Below, piece after piece: positions 8,334-17,204 of a stretch of 42,696 bases of DNA (positions are counted from its first letter, which is position 1; each line of letters begins with the position of its first letter). The DNA comes from an uncultured bacterium (lineage in GTDB: Bacteria > Cyanobacteriota > Vampirovibrionia > Gastranaerophilales > Gastranaerophilaceae), in the NCBI GenBank assembly GCA_902766395.1, contig CACXDL010000045.1, positions 1 through 42,696 of the forward strand, read 5' to 3'. The translations under genes were made by a program, and so were the position numbers. Below the pieces are notes generated by a model that saw only the letters and a program-made list of their open reading frames with translations, did not search any database and was not told where the DNA came from.

Positions 8334-9080
8334 ATGATTAACAGGAAATCAAGAGACGAGATAAAGAGGATGGTTCATGCAGGGCATATTGTTGCTCTTG
8401 TTCATCAGAAAATGAAAGAAGTTTTAGAGCCGGGAATATCGACAAAAGAATTAGATAATTATGCTATGAAAGTTATTAAGGAGAATCATGCAATTCCTAC
8501 ATTTTTGGGGTATCAAGGATTCCCAGCAAGTATATGTACATCAATAAATGAACAGGTTGTCCATGGTATTCCGTCTGAGGATATCGTTGTAAAAGAAGGC
8601 GATATTATAGCAATAGACGTTGGTGCAACATACGGCGGTATGGTTGGAGATAGTGCCTGGTCTTATGAAGTCGGAAAAGTCAGCCCGGAAGTTCATAAAT
8701 TAATGTTAACAACTGAAGAATCTTTGTTTGCGGGCATAGAGCAAATGAAACCGGGGAATGTATTGGATGATATTTCAAAAGCCATTGAAGCTGTCGCAAA
8801 TCGTGAAGGTTATGGTATTGTTCGTCAGTATGGCGGGCATGGTGTAGGGCATGTAATGCATGAAGATCCGTTTTTATTTAACTACAGCGTTGGAGACAAA
8901 ACATTGATTAAATCAAATATGGCAATTGCAATAGAACCAATGCTAAATTTGGGCTGCGATGATGTTGTTGTAGCAGATGATGGCTGGACTGTCAGTACAA
9001 AAGATTCAAAACCGTCTGCCCATTTTGAACATACAGTTATTGCAACTGATGATGGACCTATAATAACAACTAAACTGTAA
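8334..9080 (+). CDS. map: Methionine aminopeptidase, type I
   Basis: A cytosolic metalloprotease that removes the initiator Met from nascent proteins. The 248-residue length is typical for type Ia. All five metal ligands are present: Asp95 and Asp106 (IDVGATYGGMVGDSAW), His169 (GGHGVGH), Glu201 (IAIEPM) and Glu232 (HFEHT). The substrate-side His of the MHEDP segment is also there. GAGGGA lies about 9 bases before the ATG. The gene is usually beside secY/adk or infA; here it is between an exported orphan and an RNase H-like gene 11 bases downstream, so it is not in the ribosomal operon context. Confidence 0.97.
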   Translation: MINRKSRDEIKRMVHAGHIVALVHQKMKEVLEPGISTKELDNYAMKVIKENHAIPTFLGYQGFPASICTSINEQVVHGIPSEDIVVKEGDIIAIDVGATYGGMVGDSAWSYEVGKVSPEVHKLMLTTEESLFAGIEQMKPGNVLDDISKAIEAVANREGYGIVRQYGGHGVGHVMHEDPFLFNYSVGDKTLIKSNMAIAIEPMLNLGCDDVVVADDGWTVSTKDSKPSAHFEHTVIATDDGPIITTKL

Positions 9081-9091
9081 TGGAGTTTTAA

Positions 9092-9757
9092 ATGAATTAT
9101 TATATAGGGTTATCTTTAGCGTCAAATTCCGGAATGGATTCAGGGGTTGCCGTGATTGACGAAAATAACAAGATTATTACTCTTGATAAATTGTATAAGA
9201 TGAATGATATAATTTTCTTTTTTGAAAATTTTTCATCTCTGAAATATTCTAAAATTTGCGTGTCTGTTCCGCATGACCGTACAATGCTTGAGGGTAAATG
9301 GAGAATACTGGGAAAACCATATTTGCCGGTTGCGACAAATAAAATTATTCCAAATCGTGATAATTGGACCCAGAGACTTTCGCAAAGAGGGAGTGAATTT
9401 TTTAAAGAGTTATCAGAGCAAGGTGTAGATATAACGAGGTTTGATATATATATATCCCGTCAAAGTTTACATCTGAACTCCTGTTATAAGGATCGTTCTC
9501 CAGCTGATTGTAAATTTCTGCAGCAGGTGTTAAAGTACGAGTGGGGTTTTGATGATCTTCCTGCCAATATGATGCCGATGTCGCATATGGAGGCTTTAAT
9601 AGGTGCAATTTTGGCAAAAGAAAATTCAAAAAATCCTGACAAGATTCGTAATTTATATAATTTCAAAGGGTTAAGTGTTATTGATATAAAAGAGAATCTT
9701 CATATACAGGATGAAGTTTATCTTTTCGAAAAAGAACTTATGGAGGGTTCTTTATAG
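9092..9757 (+). CDS. Hypothetical protein with RNase H-like fold features (DUF429-like)
   Basis: A 221-residue cytosolic protein. The N-terminus (YIGLSLASNSGMDSGVAVI) looks like the first two strands of an RNase H/actin-type fold. A later segment with ICVSVP and a helix ending MEALIGAILAKE resembles the C-terminal acidic helix of DUF429/RuvC-like proteins. The usual first-strand acidic residue appears to be Ser (GLSLAS instead of a GxD pattern), so nuclease activity is doubtful. GGAG is 7 bases before the ATG. It lies 11 bases after map, and its stop overlaps the start of the next gene by one base, so it is translated as part of an operon. The family assignment is weak. Confidence 0.6.
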   Translation: MNYYIGLSLASNSGMDSGVAVIDENNKIITLDKLYKMNDIIFFFENFSSLKYSKICVSVPHDRTMLEGKWRILGKPYLPVATNKIIPNRDNWTQRLSQRGSEFFKELSEQGVDITRFDIYISRQSLHLNSCYKDRSPADCKFLQQVLKYEWGFDDLPANMMPMSHMEALIGAILAKENSKNPDKIRNLYNFKGLSVIDIKENLHIQDEVYLFEKELMEGSL

Positions 9758-10974
9758 TGAAAATTAATTTAAAACAGTTATGGCAAAAAATAACGAGTCC
9801 GCTATTGTTTTATGTTGATAAATCGGGCAACTCTATTTTTAGAAATTATTGTATATATAAAAATGACGGTTGTTTTTATTCAGAAACTTTTTCTATACAG
9901 AAAGCCGGTAAAGTTTTGGAATACCGTATGGAGCTTGATAAAAAATTAAAGCGTCTGATTTTTTTAATTTCTTTTATCGTTTATTTAATTTTTATAAAAA
10001 CGGATATGACATTTTTAAGTTTTGTTGTTTGCGAAATCGTTTGGTTATTTGCATATTTTTCTTTTAGAATATATTTTGCATATTTGTATAAAAACAAGTT
10101 AAAATCTACATTTGGAGATTATAAAATTGTAAATTTTGATCCGCAGGTATCTAAGAATAAAAGAAGTAGTTTTTATTACCATTTTGCTTCAAGAATAGTA
10201 TCTGTTTTTATAATTATATTATTATTTTTCTTCCCGGCATTGATACTGTTTAATATTATAAAAATAAATTTAAATTCGTCTAAACCATCATATAAATTTG
10301 CTGTTGGGGTTTCAAGGGTGTATGGTTTTCTTTATCCGAAAACGGTAATGTATTATGATATGAGCGTATATGCCAAATACATGATTCAGGATTTTGAAGG
10401 TGCTTTGGAGGATTGTAAAAAATCTCTTGAAAAATCAGGAATAATTTTTACAAAACGTGATATGACAAGATTTGCAAATTTATTGTATTTAACAAAAAAA
10501 ATATATGGTTCTGAGACTGCAATAGAGTACTTTAATGATTATATAACAAGAAAAAATATGTCATTGTCGCAACAAATCAAAATGCTTTGGATGAAATCAA
10601 TGTTTAGTATAAGTGGTCAGATAACTGAATATATTGAACAAGATTATGATGATTTATTGTTGTCATTGAATAAAAAAGATTATAAAAACAGATTTTATAT
10701 ATTATGTGATAAGGCATATATGTATTATCTAATGGGTGAGTATGAAAAAGCTATAAAATTATATAATGAATTGATACCATATGCACAAAATAATACAAAG
10801 GATTTTGAAAAAGAATCCCACACACTTATAGTAGAGCGTGGTTATGCAAAAAGGCAAAATGGGGACTATATTAGTGCAGATACAGATTTTAATTCTTCTG
10901 GTATAGAATTGTACGATTTAGAAAAATATGAGCCTGTATTATTAGAACAAAATTTTATTGTTCAAAAATTTTAG
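9757..10974 (+). CDS. Membrane protein with cytoplasmic tetratricopeptide-like repeats
   Basis: A 405-residue protein starting with GTG at 9757, which overlaps the previous TAG by one base; GGAGGG at 9742-9747 supports this start. The N-terminal segment (about 1-60) is soluble. Hydrophobic helices follow at about 68-110 and 145-172. The C-terminal part (about 190-400) has TPR-like helical pairs, clearest at about 320-345 (DKAYMYYLMGEYEKAIKLYN). The same layout and similar N-terminal wording recur in the protein at 22104-23213, so the two are probably paralogues. Function unknown; TPRs suggest a membrane-tethered scaffold. Confidence 0.75.
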   Translation: MKINLKQLWQKITSPLLFYVDKSGNSIFRNYCIYKNDGCFYSETFSIQKAGKVLEYRMELDKKLKRLIFLISFIVYLIFIKTDMTFLSFVVCEIVWLFAYFSFRIYFAYLYKNKLKSTFGDYKIVNFDPQVSKNKRSSFYYHFASRIVSVFIIILLFFFPALILFNIIKINLNSSKPSYKFAVGVSRVYGFLYPKTVMYYDMSVYAKYMIQDFEGALEDCKKSLEKSGIIFTKRDMTRFANLLYLTKKIYGSETAIEYFNDYITRKNMSLSQQIKMLWMKSMFSISGQITEYIEQDYDDLLLSLNKKDYKNRFYILCDKAYMYYLMGEYEKAIKLYNELIPYAQNNTKDFEKESHTLIVERGYAKRQNGDYISADTDFNSSGIELYDLEKYEPVLLEQNFIVQKF

Positions 10975-10978
10975 TAAT

Positions 10979-11007
10979 TTGAAAAATAACTGTATTTCTT
11001 GTAAACT
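10979..11007 (+). promoter_or_regulatory. Promoter of the rsgA operon
   Basis: TTGAAA (10979-10984), an exact 17-base spacer and TAAACT (11002-11007). The rsgA ATG is at 11016, 8 bases after the -10, and no Shine-Dalgarno is present, so the mRNA is probably leaderless. Confidence 0.6.
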
Positions 11008-11015
11008 TTGCATAT

Positions 11016-12014
11016 ATGAAAGGTCAAGTTTATAAAATATATTCTGATTTATATTATGTAAAATCAGAAGATAATATATATGTCTGCAAGATAAGAGAAA
11101 TTATAAAAAAGCAGAAAAAAAGCATTGTCGCCGGTGATTATGTTGAATTTGAACAAGATGTTATAAATAATATTTTACCAAGAGAAAGTTTTATAAGAAG
11201 GCCTGCTGTTGCAAATGTTGACCAAATAGTGGTTGTTTCGGCTCTCAAGCAGCCTGAATTGGATTTTCATCAGCTAAATCGTTATGTTTCTTTAGCAAAG
11301 TATTATGATATTCCTGTCATTTTGTGCTTCAATAAAGAGGATTTGGGACTTGAAAGTTCTCTTCAGGAAAAAATAGAAAAAATATATGGATCTTTAGGTT
11401 ACAAAGTTATTTTTACTTCGGCATCCGAAAAATATGGAATTGAGAATTTATGCAGCTTACTGGATGGAAAATTATCTGCCTTATGTGGAAATTCAGGGGT
11501 GGGTAAATCCAGTTTGATAAATGCAATTAACCCAAATATCAGATTAAAAACGGGAGAAGTCAGTGAAAAATTAAGAAGAGGTACTCATACAACAAGGCAC
11601 TGTGAGATAATAGATATTAACTCTTCTGTCCGAGTTATTGATACTCCGGGATTTAGTAATGTGAAATTTGATTTTATATTACCAAGGGATGTTGATAAAT
11701 TATTTGATGAAATACATGTTTTTAAATCCAAATGTAAATATGCTGACTGCCTTCATATAAATGAATCAGGATGTGAAGTTTTAAAAAATATGGAGTTGAT
11801 AGATCAAACCAGATATGAAAGTTATACAGAATTTTTGAAAGAAGCATATGAGTATAAAGAGAAAGTTAAATATAACGGAGTAAAAACAGAGTCACATCAT
11901 AAACTTCACAATAATAAGTCTGTTGTAAAAATAAGCGAGAAAAAACGTCAGGCTTCGCGCAATACAAAAAAACAAATACTATATAAGGAAATTGAAGAAA
12001 ATGACAATGAATAA
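11016..12014 (+). CDS. rsgA: Small ribosomal subunit biogenesis GTPase RsgA
   Basis: A circularly permuted GTPase that acts in late 30S maturation. The N-terminal OB-fold (about 1-65) is followed by the permuted motif order: G4 (FNKEDL), G5 (TSASEKYG), G1 P-loop (GNSGVGKSS), a G2 region with RRGTHTTRH, and G3 (DTPGF). A C-terminal zinc knuckle follows, with C, C, H, C ligands in CKYADCLHINESGC. Length 332 residues. A basic tail rich in Lys/Asn (about 295-332) extends beyond most relatives. It has its own promoter with the ATG immediately downstream and no ribosome-binding site. The 3' end overlaps the start of the prenyl synthase gene by 14 bases, so the four genes through the AsmA-like protein are probably one unit. 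Confidence 0.95.
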   Translation: MKGQVYKIYSDLYYVKSEDNIYVCKIREIIKKQKKSIVAGDYVEFEQDVINNILPRESFIRRPAVANVDQIVVVSALKQPELDFHQLNRYVSLAKYYDIPVILCFNKEDLGLESSLQEKIEKIYGSLGYKVIFTSASEKYGIENLCSLLDGKLSALCGNSGVGKSSLINAINPNIRLKTGEVSEKLRRGTHTTRHCEIIDINSSVRVIDTPGFSNVKFDFILPRDVDKLFDEIHVFKSKCKYADCLHINESGCEVLKNMELIDQTRYESYTEFLKEAYEYKEKVKYNGVKTESHHKLHNNKSVVKISEKKRQASRNTKKQILYKEIEENDNE

Positions 12015-12879
12015 TTATATCGAATTGATAAATGATAAACTTGATGAATTTCTGCAAATAGAATATCCTCATGCTTTATTTAAATCTATGAAATACACAT
12101 TAATGCTTCCGGGCAAGCGTTTACGACCTGTAATGTGTCTTGAAGCATGCAAAATTTTTGGCGGTGATATTGAAGATGCTATTCCAACAGCTTGTGCAAT
12201 AGAGATGCTTCATTCTCAAACGCTTATACATGATGATTTGCCTTGTATGGATAATGATGATTTCAGGCGTGGAAAACCATCAAATCATAAAGTGTTTGGT
12301 GAAGCCATAGCAACCCTTGCCGGAGATGCGCTTTTGACTTACGCTCCGCACATTATTGTAAAGTTTTCTCAGAATCTTTCACCATCTGTGAAAATAAGAA
12401 TTTTAAATGAATATTTTAAGTATGCAGGAGCATACGGAGTAATTGCAGGACAAGTTGTTGATATAGAATCGGAAAGAAATATTAAAATTGAAAACAAAGA
12501 AGAAACATTAAATTATTTGCATATTCACAAAACATCCGATTTATTTCAATTAGCTATGCGGACCGGTGCAATTATTGCAGATGCATCTGAAGAACAGCTT
12601 GAATGTATTACCGATTTTGCCAAAAAATTTGGTTTGGCTTTTCAGATAGCAGACGATATATTAGATGAAATTTCTACATTTGAGGAAATGGGCAAGACTC
12701 TGGGAAAAGATAAGCAAGAAGGAAAACTGACTTATGTTTCTTTGTATGGTTTAGAAAATGCGAAATGTAAATTGGCTTGCCTGTTGGATCAATGCCGTGA
12801 TATAATGGTGAAACAGAATTTTAATTCAAATATTTTTAATGATATTATTGACAACATATCAAAAAGGGCAGGTATTTAA
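12001..12879 (+). CDS. ispA: Polyprenyl diphosphate synthase (FPP/GGPP synthase type)
   Basis: A trans-prenyltransferase that condenses isopentenyl diphosphate with allylic diphosphates to give C15-C20 chains for undecaprenyl carrier, quinones or other isoprenoids. The first Asp-rich motif is in HDDLPCMDNDDFRRG and the second is ADDILDE; the KRLRP substrate-binding motif near the N-terminus is present. I choose ATG 12001 (292 residues) because AAGGAA at 11985-11990 is 10 bases upstream. An upstream in-frame TTG at 11992 is too close to that site, and an ATG at 12007 is also possible. It overlaps the end of rsgA, and its stop shares one base with the next ATG. The product chain length cannot be decided from sequence alone. 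Confidence 0.92.
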   Translation: MTMNNYIELINDKLDEFLQIEYPHALFKSMKYTLMLPGKRLRPVMCLEACKIFGGDIEDAIPTACAIEMLHSQTLIHDDLPCMDNDDFRRGKPSNHKVFGEAIATLAGDALLTYAPHIIVKFSQNLSPSVKIRILNEYFKYAGAYGVIAGQVVDIESERNIKIENKEETLNYLHIHKTSDLFQLAMRTGAIIADASEEQLECITDFAKKFGLAFQIADDILDEISTFEEMGKTLGKDKQEGKLTYVSLYGLENAKCKLACLLDQCRDIMVKQNFNSNIFNDIIDNISKRAGI

Positions 12880-13355
12880 TGTATTTTGAAGCTTTTAAAC
12901 ACTTAATTGCAAATAATGGTTATGAAGTATTGTGTGCAGGATTGTTGGCCGCGTTTACCGGTCAGATAATAAAATTTATTTTATTTACTATTCAAACAAA
13001 AAGAATAAACTTTAAAATTTTTACAACCACCGGAGGTATGCCCAGTACACATTCTGCCGGTGTAATGGGTTTGTCAACAATTGTTGGCTTGCTTGAGGGC
13101 TTTGATTCAATAGCTTTTGCGATAGCTTTGGGCTTTTCTATGGTTATAATGTATGATGCCGCAGGACTAAGACGTGCTGCAGGTAAAACCGCCGCTTGTT
13201 TAAATAAAATGATGGAAGACTTTTATAATAATGACTTACATGCTGTTGGCGGGAAGTTAAAAGAATTGTTGGGACATACTCCTTTGGAAGTTTTTGTAGG
13301 TGCAACATATGGTGTTGTTTTTGCATATTTCTTTCATCTGTTTGTAATTAGTTAA
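12879..13355 (+). CDS. Divergent PAP2 family membrane protein (DUF212)
   Basis: A 158-residue membrane protein with the DUF212 hallmark GGMPSTHSAGVMG, the counterpart of the PAP2 phosphatase PSxH motif, and about three to four hydrophobic helices. A conserved YDAAGLRRAAGKTA segment is also typical of this family (YuiD-like, common in cyanobacteria and plants). Its start overlaps the stop of the prenyl diphosphate synthase by one base. This coupling fits a role on isoprenoid diphosphates, but that is inference from position; the family's substrate is not established. Confidence 0.88.
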   Translation: MYFEAFKHLIANNGYEVLCAGLLAAFTGQIIKFILFTIQTKRINFKIFTTTGGMPSTHSAGVMGLSTIVGLLEGFDSIAFAIALGFSMVIMYDAAGLRRAAGKTAACLNKMMEDFYNNDLHAVGGKLKELLGHTPLEVFVGATYGVVFAYFFHLFVIS

Positions 13356-13411
13356 TGTTGGATTGATTATTTTTGTTTTATAATAATCTCAGCAATTATT
13401 TTGAGGTTATT

Positions 13412-16400
13412 ATGAAAAAATTTTTATTGATTACAGGGTATACAATATGTGGCATCTTGGCATTACTGTACTTTTCATTTTTATTTGTATTGCCGCACAG
13501 AATAGATTTGGCACCATACAAATCAGATATACAAAAACTTGTTAAAGATTATACAGGTTTAAATCTTGATTACGGAAAAGTGAGAATTATCACTACGCCT
13601 TTGTTAGAGGCTGGTCTGAAAGTAAATGATATTACTCTTAAATTGCCGGATAAGTCAGAATTTTTTAGTGCAAAAACCTTTAAAGGAAAGGTATTTTTGC
13701 CAAGTTTGTTATGGTTAAGCGTAAGAGTCACCTGTGCAAGGTTAAATGATCCGCATATTACTTTGGATATAGAAAATGGTGAACAATTTAAAGCTGCAAA
13801 GGTTTATGCTGATATTGTAAATAAACGCCGTCAGGATAAATTGGCTCATCCTGAAAAATATGCTGCACAGGAAGAAATGACGTTGCCTTTTGATGTTACT
13901 AAAATAAAAGTCAATATTCCTCAGATAAAATTAAATCATTATAAGGCCGTTATTGATGATATTGCTGCAAATCATTCTCTTACTTTAAAGGGTGATCAGT
14001 TAAAATTGGGATATTTTAACGGAAGAACTGCAAAGATAAAGACAGAAGCAAAATTCTTAAGTGACAAAAATACAAATATTACAGCAAATATTGATATAGA
14101 TTCTGCACTTCCAAGATTTATAATGCCTCCAAAAGAAGAGGAGGATCTTGAAGCTGTATATGTTGTCCCTTTTGTAAATCCTGTTTCTATATACAGAGAT
14201 TATGAATTAAAGTCAAATATAAATTCAAAAATAAAGATAAGAAAAGCGCATAAGGGAGAACATCTTAAAATAAACGGATTTTTTAATGTTGAAGATACTA
14301 CTCTGAAGATGTCAGGACTTCAACTGCCAAAATCACATTTTAGATTTACAGGAAAAGGTTATAAGTCTGAGATTGAGTCTAATTTGTATGTTACAGGTAA
14401 AGAATATATTAAATTTACAGGGCTTTTAGGTCATGGCAGAAAACCTTTTATAGATTTTGCTCTTGATTCTACTCAGGTGCATTTGGATAATTTGTTGAAA
14501 ATAGCCCGTGCATATTTAGATACTATTCATATCAAAAATGACATAGAAAATATGAGTGCAAGCGGATATTTTCTTTCTGATGCGAAATTGAAAACTGATT
14601 TCAAGCAAATAGAATCTTCCGGGCAGATAGTTGTAAGAGATGCAAATATTGTTAATAAGAACTTAGGAATTTTATTTAATGATATTAAAATGAATTTAAT
14701 ATTCGATAACAATTCTTTGAATATAAAAGATACGCACATTATGGTTAATGATAAACCGTTGGATATTTCAGGAAAAATCAACTCTAATTCTGTTGCGGAT
14801 CTTGTTATTAATGGTAAAGGAATTCCATTAGCGCCATTATACAAATCCTTTGCACCAAGGGATATTAAAAATCGTTATGACCTGAATTCAGGCGTCTTAA
14901 CTATTGATGCAAAAATAACCGGAGAGATTAAAAATCTCATTACAATTTTGAAATGTAATTTAGAAAAATTAAAAATTAAAGACAAAGCCGAAAACTTTAT
15001 TTTGTCAAATGAATCTGCGTATTTTGGAGTTGCATCTCATACGGGTGTAATAAGGGGAAGATTAAGCAATAAAGGTTTCAATCTGATTTTGCCAAAATTA
15101 CATTCAGTAATAAAAAGCAATAATTTGGTTACGGATATTGATAATGATAAAATTGTTTTAAATCCTGTATTAATTAATTTTAATAAAAATTCTGCAATAT
15201 CAATAAATGGGGAGATTAAAGATTATCTTTCATCATATGATGCAAACTTCAAGGTTGATGGTAATATATCTGCATCAGATTTGGGAATTGTGTTAGGGGA
15301 TGTATTATTACCTTATTTTGATGTAAAGGGTATAATTCCGGTTAAAGCTAATTTTGATGCAAAAGGAAATAAAATGAAATTTGTTGCACAAGCCAAAGCA
15401 AGTGCTGCAAATTATATTTCTCCTGTTTTGATGAAAGATTTTGCGGGTAAAGATACAATTTTACAATTTCATGCTGAAAAAAACAGAGATACATTAAAGG
15501 TCGAAAAAACAGGTCTTTTTGTAAAAGGAATATTATCAGAATTTAGTGATAACCTTGATAAAAATTTGAGAATGACAAGAGAATTGGTTTCACTGAAAGC
15601 AATTATTTCAAACATAACATTCCAGCCTTTTATAAGTTTATTCAAGTTGAATATAACTCACGATTTGGAAGGATCTCTTGTAGTATTAAAAAAATCAAAG
15701 TTTAAGACCGGAGGCAATCTCTTTGTGTATGGCAAACCTGAAAGTCCTACAATAAGCGGTCAATTTGTTATAAAAGACATCATTATACCTGAAATCTATT
15801 CTAGAGTAGATCGTATAACTACAGAACTAGGCTCTAACGATATAAGATGTTTTATAGACAATGTAAATGCAAACGGTTCTCACTTTAATTTAATTGCAAA
15901 GACAAATTGGAAATTACTTCCGGAAATGAAGATTTTTGATGTTAATGTAAATTCTAAATTTATTAATATCAACAAAATAATGAAAGTTTCCGAAGCGATT
16001 GTTAAGGTTTTTCCTACCTCTGAGCAAAACAGACAAAAACGCGGCATTGAGCAAAGGACAGATATTCCATTATCTGTTTTGAGCGGTAAAGTAAATCTGC
16101 GAAGGATTGTAATGGATAAGATTATAGTCAATAATACTACTGCAGATATTTGTTTGTTAAAAAGTGTCTTATATGTTAGCAGATTAAAAACTCACCCTCT
16201 TGGCGGGATTGTTGCAGGAAAAGCATCTTTTGACGTCATTGACATGTTGTTAAAAGCAGAAGTAAGCGGAAAGAAATTTAATGTTGAAAAAGTTCTGCTT
16301 GATGTAATGAACATGAAGGATATGCTGTCAGGTGATATGAATTTTGTGGCAAAACTTTCTATGAAGGGAACACAATTAGAAGAACAAATGAAATCTTTAA

Positions 16401-17170
16401 AAGGTACAATAGATTTCAATATTAAAAACGGTCAGTTGGGTCCGTTTGGTAAATTCGAAAATTTCATAATGGCAGAAAATATAAGAAATAATAAATTTTT
16501 CTCTACTGCTCTTGGTTCAATAATTAATAACATATTATCATTTGATACATCAAGATTTAATGAATTATATGGACATCTGAGTTTTAAAAATGGAATTGCT
16601 GAAATTTCCCCTATTAAATCTCAGGGAAATGTAATGTCGATGTATATTTTTGGTAATTTAAATCTTCTTGATAACAGTGCAGAAATAAGAGTTAGAGGAA
16701 AATTAGCCTCAGCATTTTCCGATAAATTGGGGCCATTAGCGAATTTAAACCCAATAAATCTTGTTAAACATACTCCGGGCTTAAATATTGTATTGGCAAA
16801 AACCTTCTCAATATTCTGTGAGGCTGTATCAGAATCTGAAATGAAGGCTTTACCTCATCTTGCAGAGGGTAAATCAGATGAAAATGCAACTAAGTTCCAA
16901 ATTAAACTAAAAGGCGACACGAGAAAACCTTTGAAAATGATTAAATCATTTAAGTGGTTGGCCCTAAACTCTGAAATTGAAGCGGCAAAAGACTTTGTAG
17001 ACACTATTCCTACTCCTGAAGCAGGAGAAGAAGGAATGACAGTAGAAGAGCTTATACAGCTAAGAAAAGAACAAGCCGAAGCAAAGGCTGCTGAAGAAGC
17101 TGCAATAAGAGCCGCAGAAGAAAGAAAACCGATTAACAGAATAAAGAAAATATTGAAAATTTCAAAATAA
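13412..17170 (+). CDS. Large AsmA-like protein (AsmA/TamB-type envelope protein)
   Basis: A 1252-residue protein with one N-terminal membrane helix (about 4-25), then a very long beta-rich region of repeated amphipathic strands, as in AsmA/TamB/YhdP-type bridge-like proteins that span the periplasm and are linked to phospholipid transport. The segment near residues 1010-1110 (LKGTIDFNIKNGQLGPFG ... IKSQGNVMSMYIFGNLNL) resembles the AsmA C-terminal domain. A Glu/Ala/Lys-rich helix and basic tail end the protein. The ATG at 13412 has GAGG (13403-13406) at good spacing; an in-frame ATG at 13373 would put 13 polar residues before the membrane helix and lacks such a site. It is the last gene of the rsgA operon and is closed by a strong terminator. 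A second, smaller AsmA-like gene lies at 19470. Confidence 0.8.
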   Translation: MKKFLLITGYTICGILALLYFSFLFVLPHRIDLAPYKSDIQKLVKDYTGLNLDYGKVRIITTPLLEAGLKVNDITLKLPDKSEFFSAKTFKGKVFLPSLLWLSVRVTCARLNDPHITLDIENGEQFKAAKVYADIVNKRRQDKLAHPEKYAAQEEMTLPFDVTKIKVNIPQIKLNHYKAVIDDIAANHSLTLKGDQLKLGYFNGRTAKIKTEAKFLSDKNTNITANIDIDSALPRFIMPPKEEEDLEAVYVVPFVNPVSIYRDYELKSNINSKIKIRKAHKGEHLKINGFFNVEDTTLKMSGLQLPKSHFRFTGKGYKSEIESNLYVTGKEYIKFTGLLGHGRKPFIDFALDSTQVHLDNLLKIARAYLDTIHIKNDIENMSASGYFLSDAKLKTDFKQIESSGQIVVRDANIVNKNLGILFNDIKMNLIFDNNSLNIKDTHIMVNDKPLDISGKINSNSVADLVINGKGIPLAPLYKSFAPRDIKNRYDLNSGVLTIDAKITGEIKNLITILKCNLEKLKIKDKAENFILSNESAYFGVASHTGVIRGRLSNKGFNLILPKLHSVIKSNNLVTDIDNDKIVLNPVLINFNKNSAISINGEIKDYLSSYDANFKVDGNISASDLGIVLGDVLLPYFDVKGIIPVKANFDAKGNKMKFVAQAKASAANYISPVLMKDFAGKDTILQFHAEKNRDTLKVEKTGLFVKGILSEFSDNLDKNLRMTRELVSLKAIISNITFQPFISLFKLNITHDLEGSLVVLKKSKFKTGGNLFVYGKPESPTISGQFVIKDIIIPEIYSRVDRITTELGSNDIRCFIDNVNANGSHFNLIAKTNWKLLPEMKIFDVNVNSKFININKIMKVSEAIVKVFPTSEQNRQKRGIEQRTDIPLSVLSGKVNLRRIVMDKIIVNNTTADICLLKSVLYVSRLKTHPLGGIVAGKASFDVIDMLLKAEVSGKKFNVEKVLLDVMNMKDMLSGDMNFVAKLSMKGTQLEEQMKSLKGTIDFNIKNGQLGPFGKFENFIMAENIRNNKFFSTALGSIINNILSFDTSRFNELYGHLSFKNGIAEISPIKSQGNVMSMYIFGNLNLLDNSAEIRVRGKLASAFSDKLGPLANLNPINLVKHTPGLNIVLAKTFSIFCEAVSESEMKALPHLAEGKSDENATKFQIKLKGDTRKPLKMIKSFKWLALNSEIEAAKDFVDTIPTPEAGEEGMTVEELIQLRKEQAEAKAAEEAAIRAAEERKPINRIKKILKISK

Positions 17171-17204
17171 AAAAAGAGCGAATTTTAAATTCGCTCTTTT
17201 TTTT
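17171..17204. terminator. Bidirectional terminator between convergent genes
   Basis: GAGCGAATTT (17176-17185) pairs with AAATTCGCTC (17187-17196), with an A-run on the left and a T-run of about 8 on the right. It can serve the AsmA-like gene (+) and, read from the other strand, the DUF805-type gene (-) whose stop is at its right edge. Confidence 0.88.

Noticed and set aside
11992..12000. TTG start for the prenyl diphosphate synthase
   Set aside because: AAGGAA ends only one base before this TTG; the ATG at 12001 has workable spacing.
13373..13411. Longer start for the large AsmA-like protein
   Set aside because: The ATG at 13373 lacks a ribosome-binding site and would place polar residues before the membrane helix; ATG 13412 has GAGG at good spacing.
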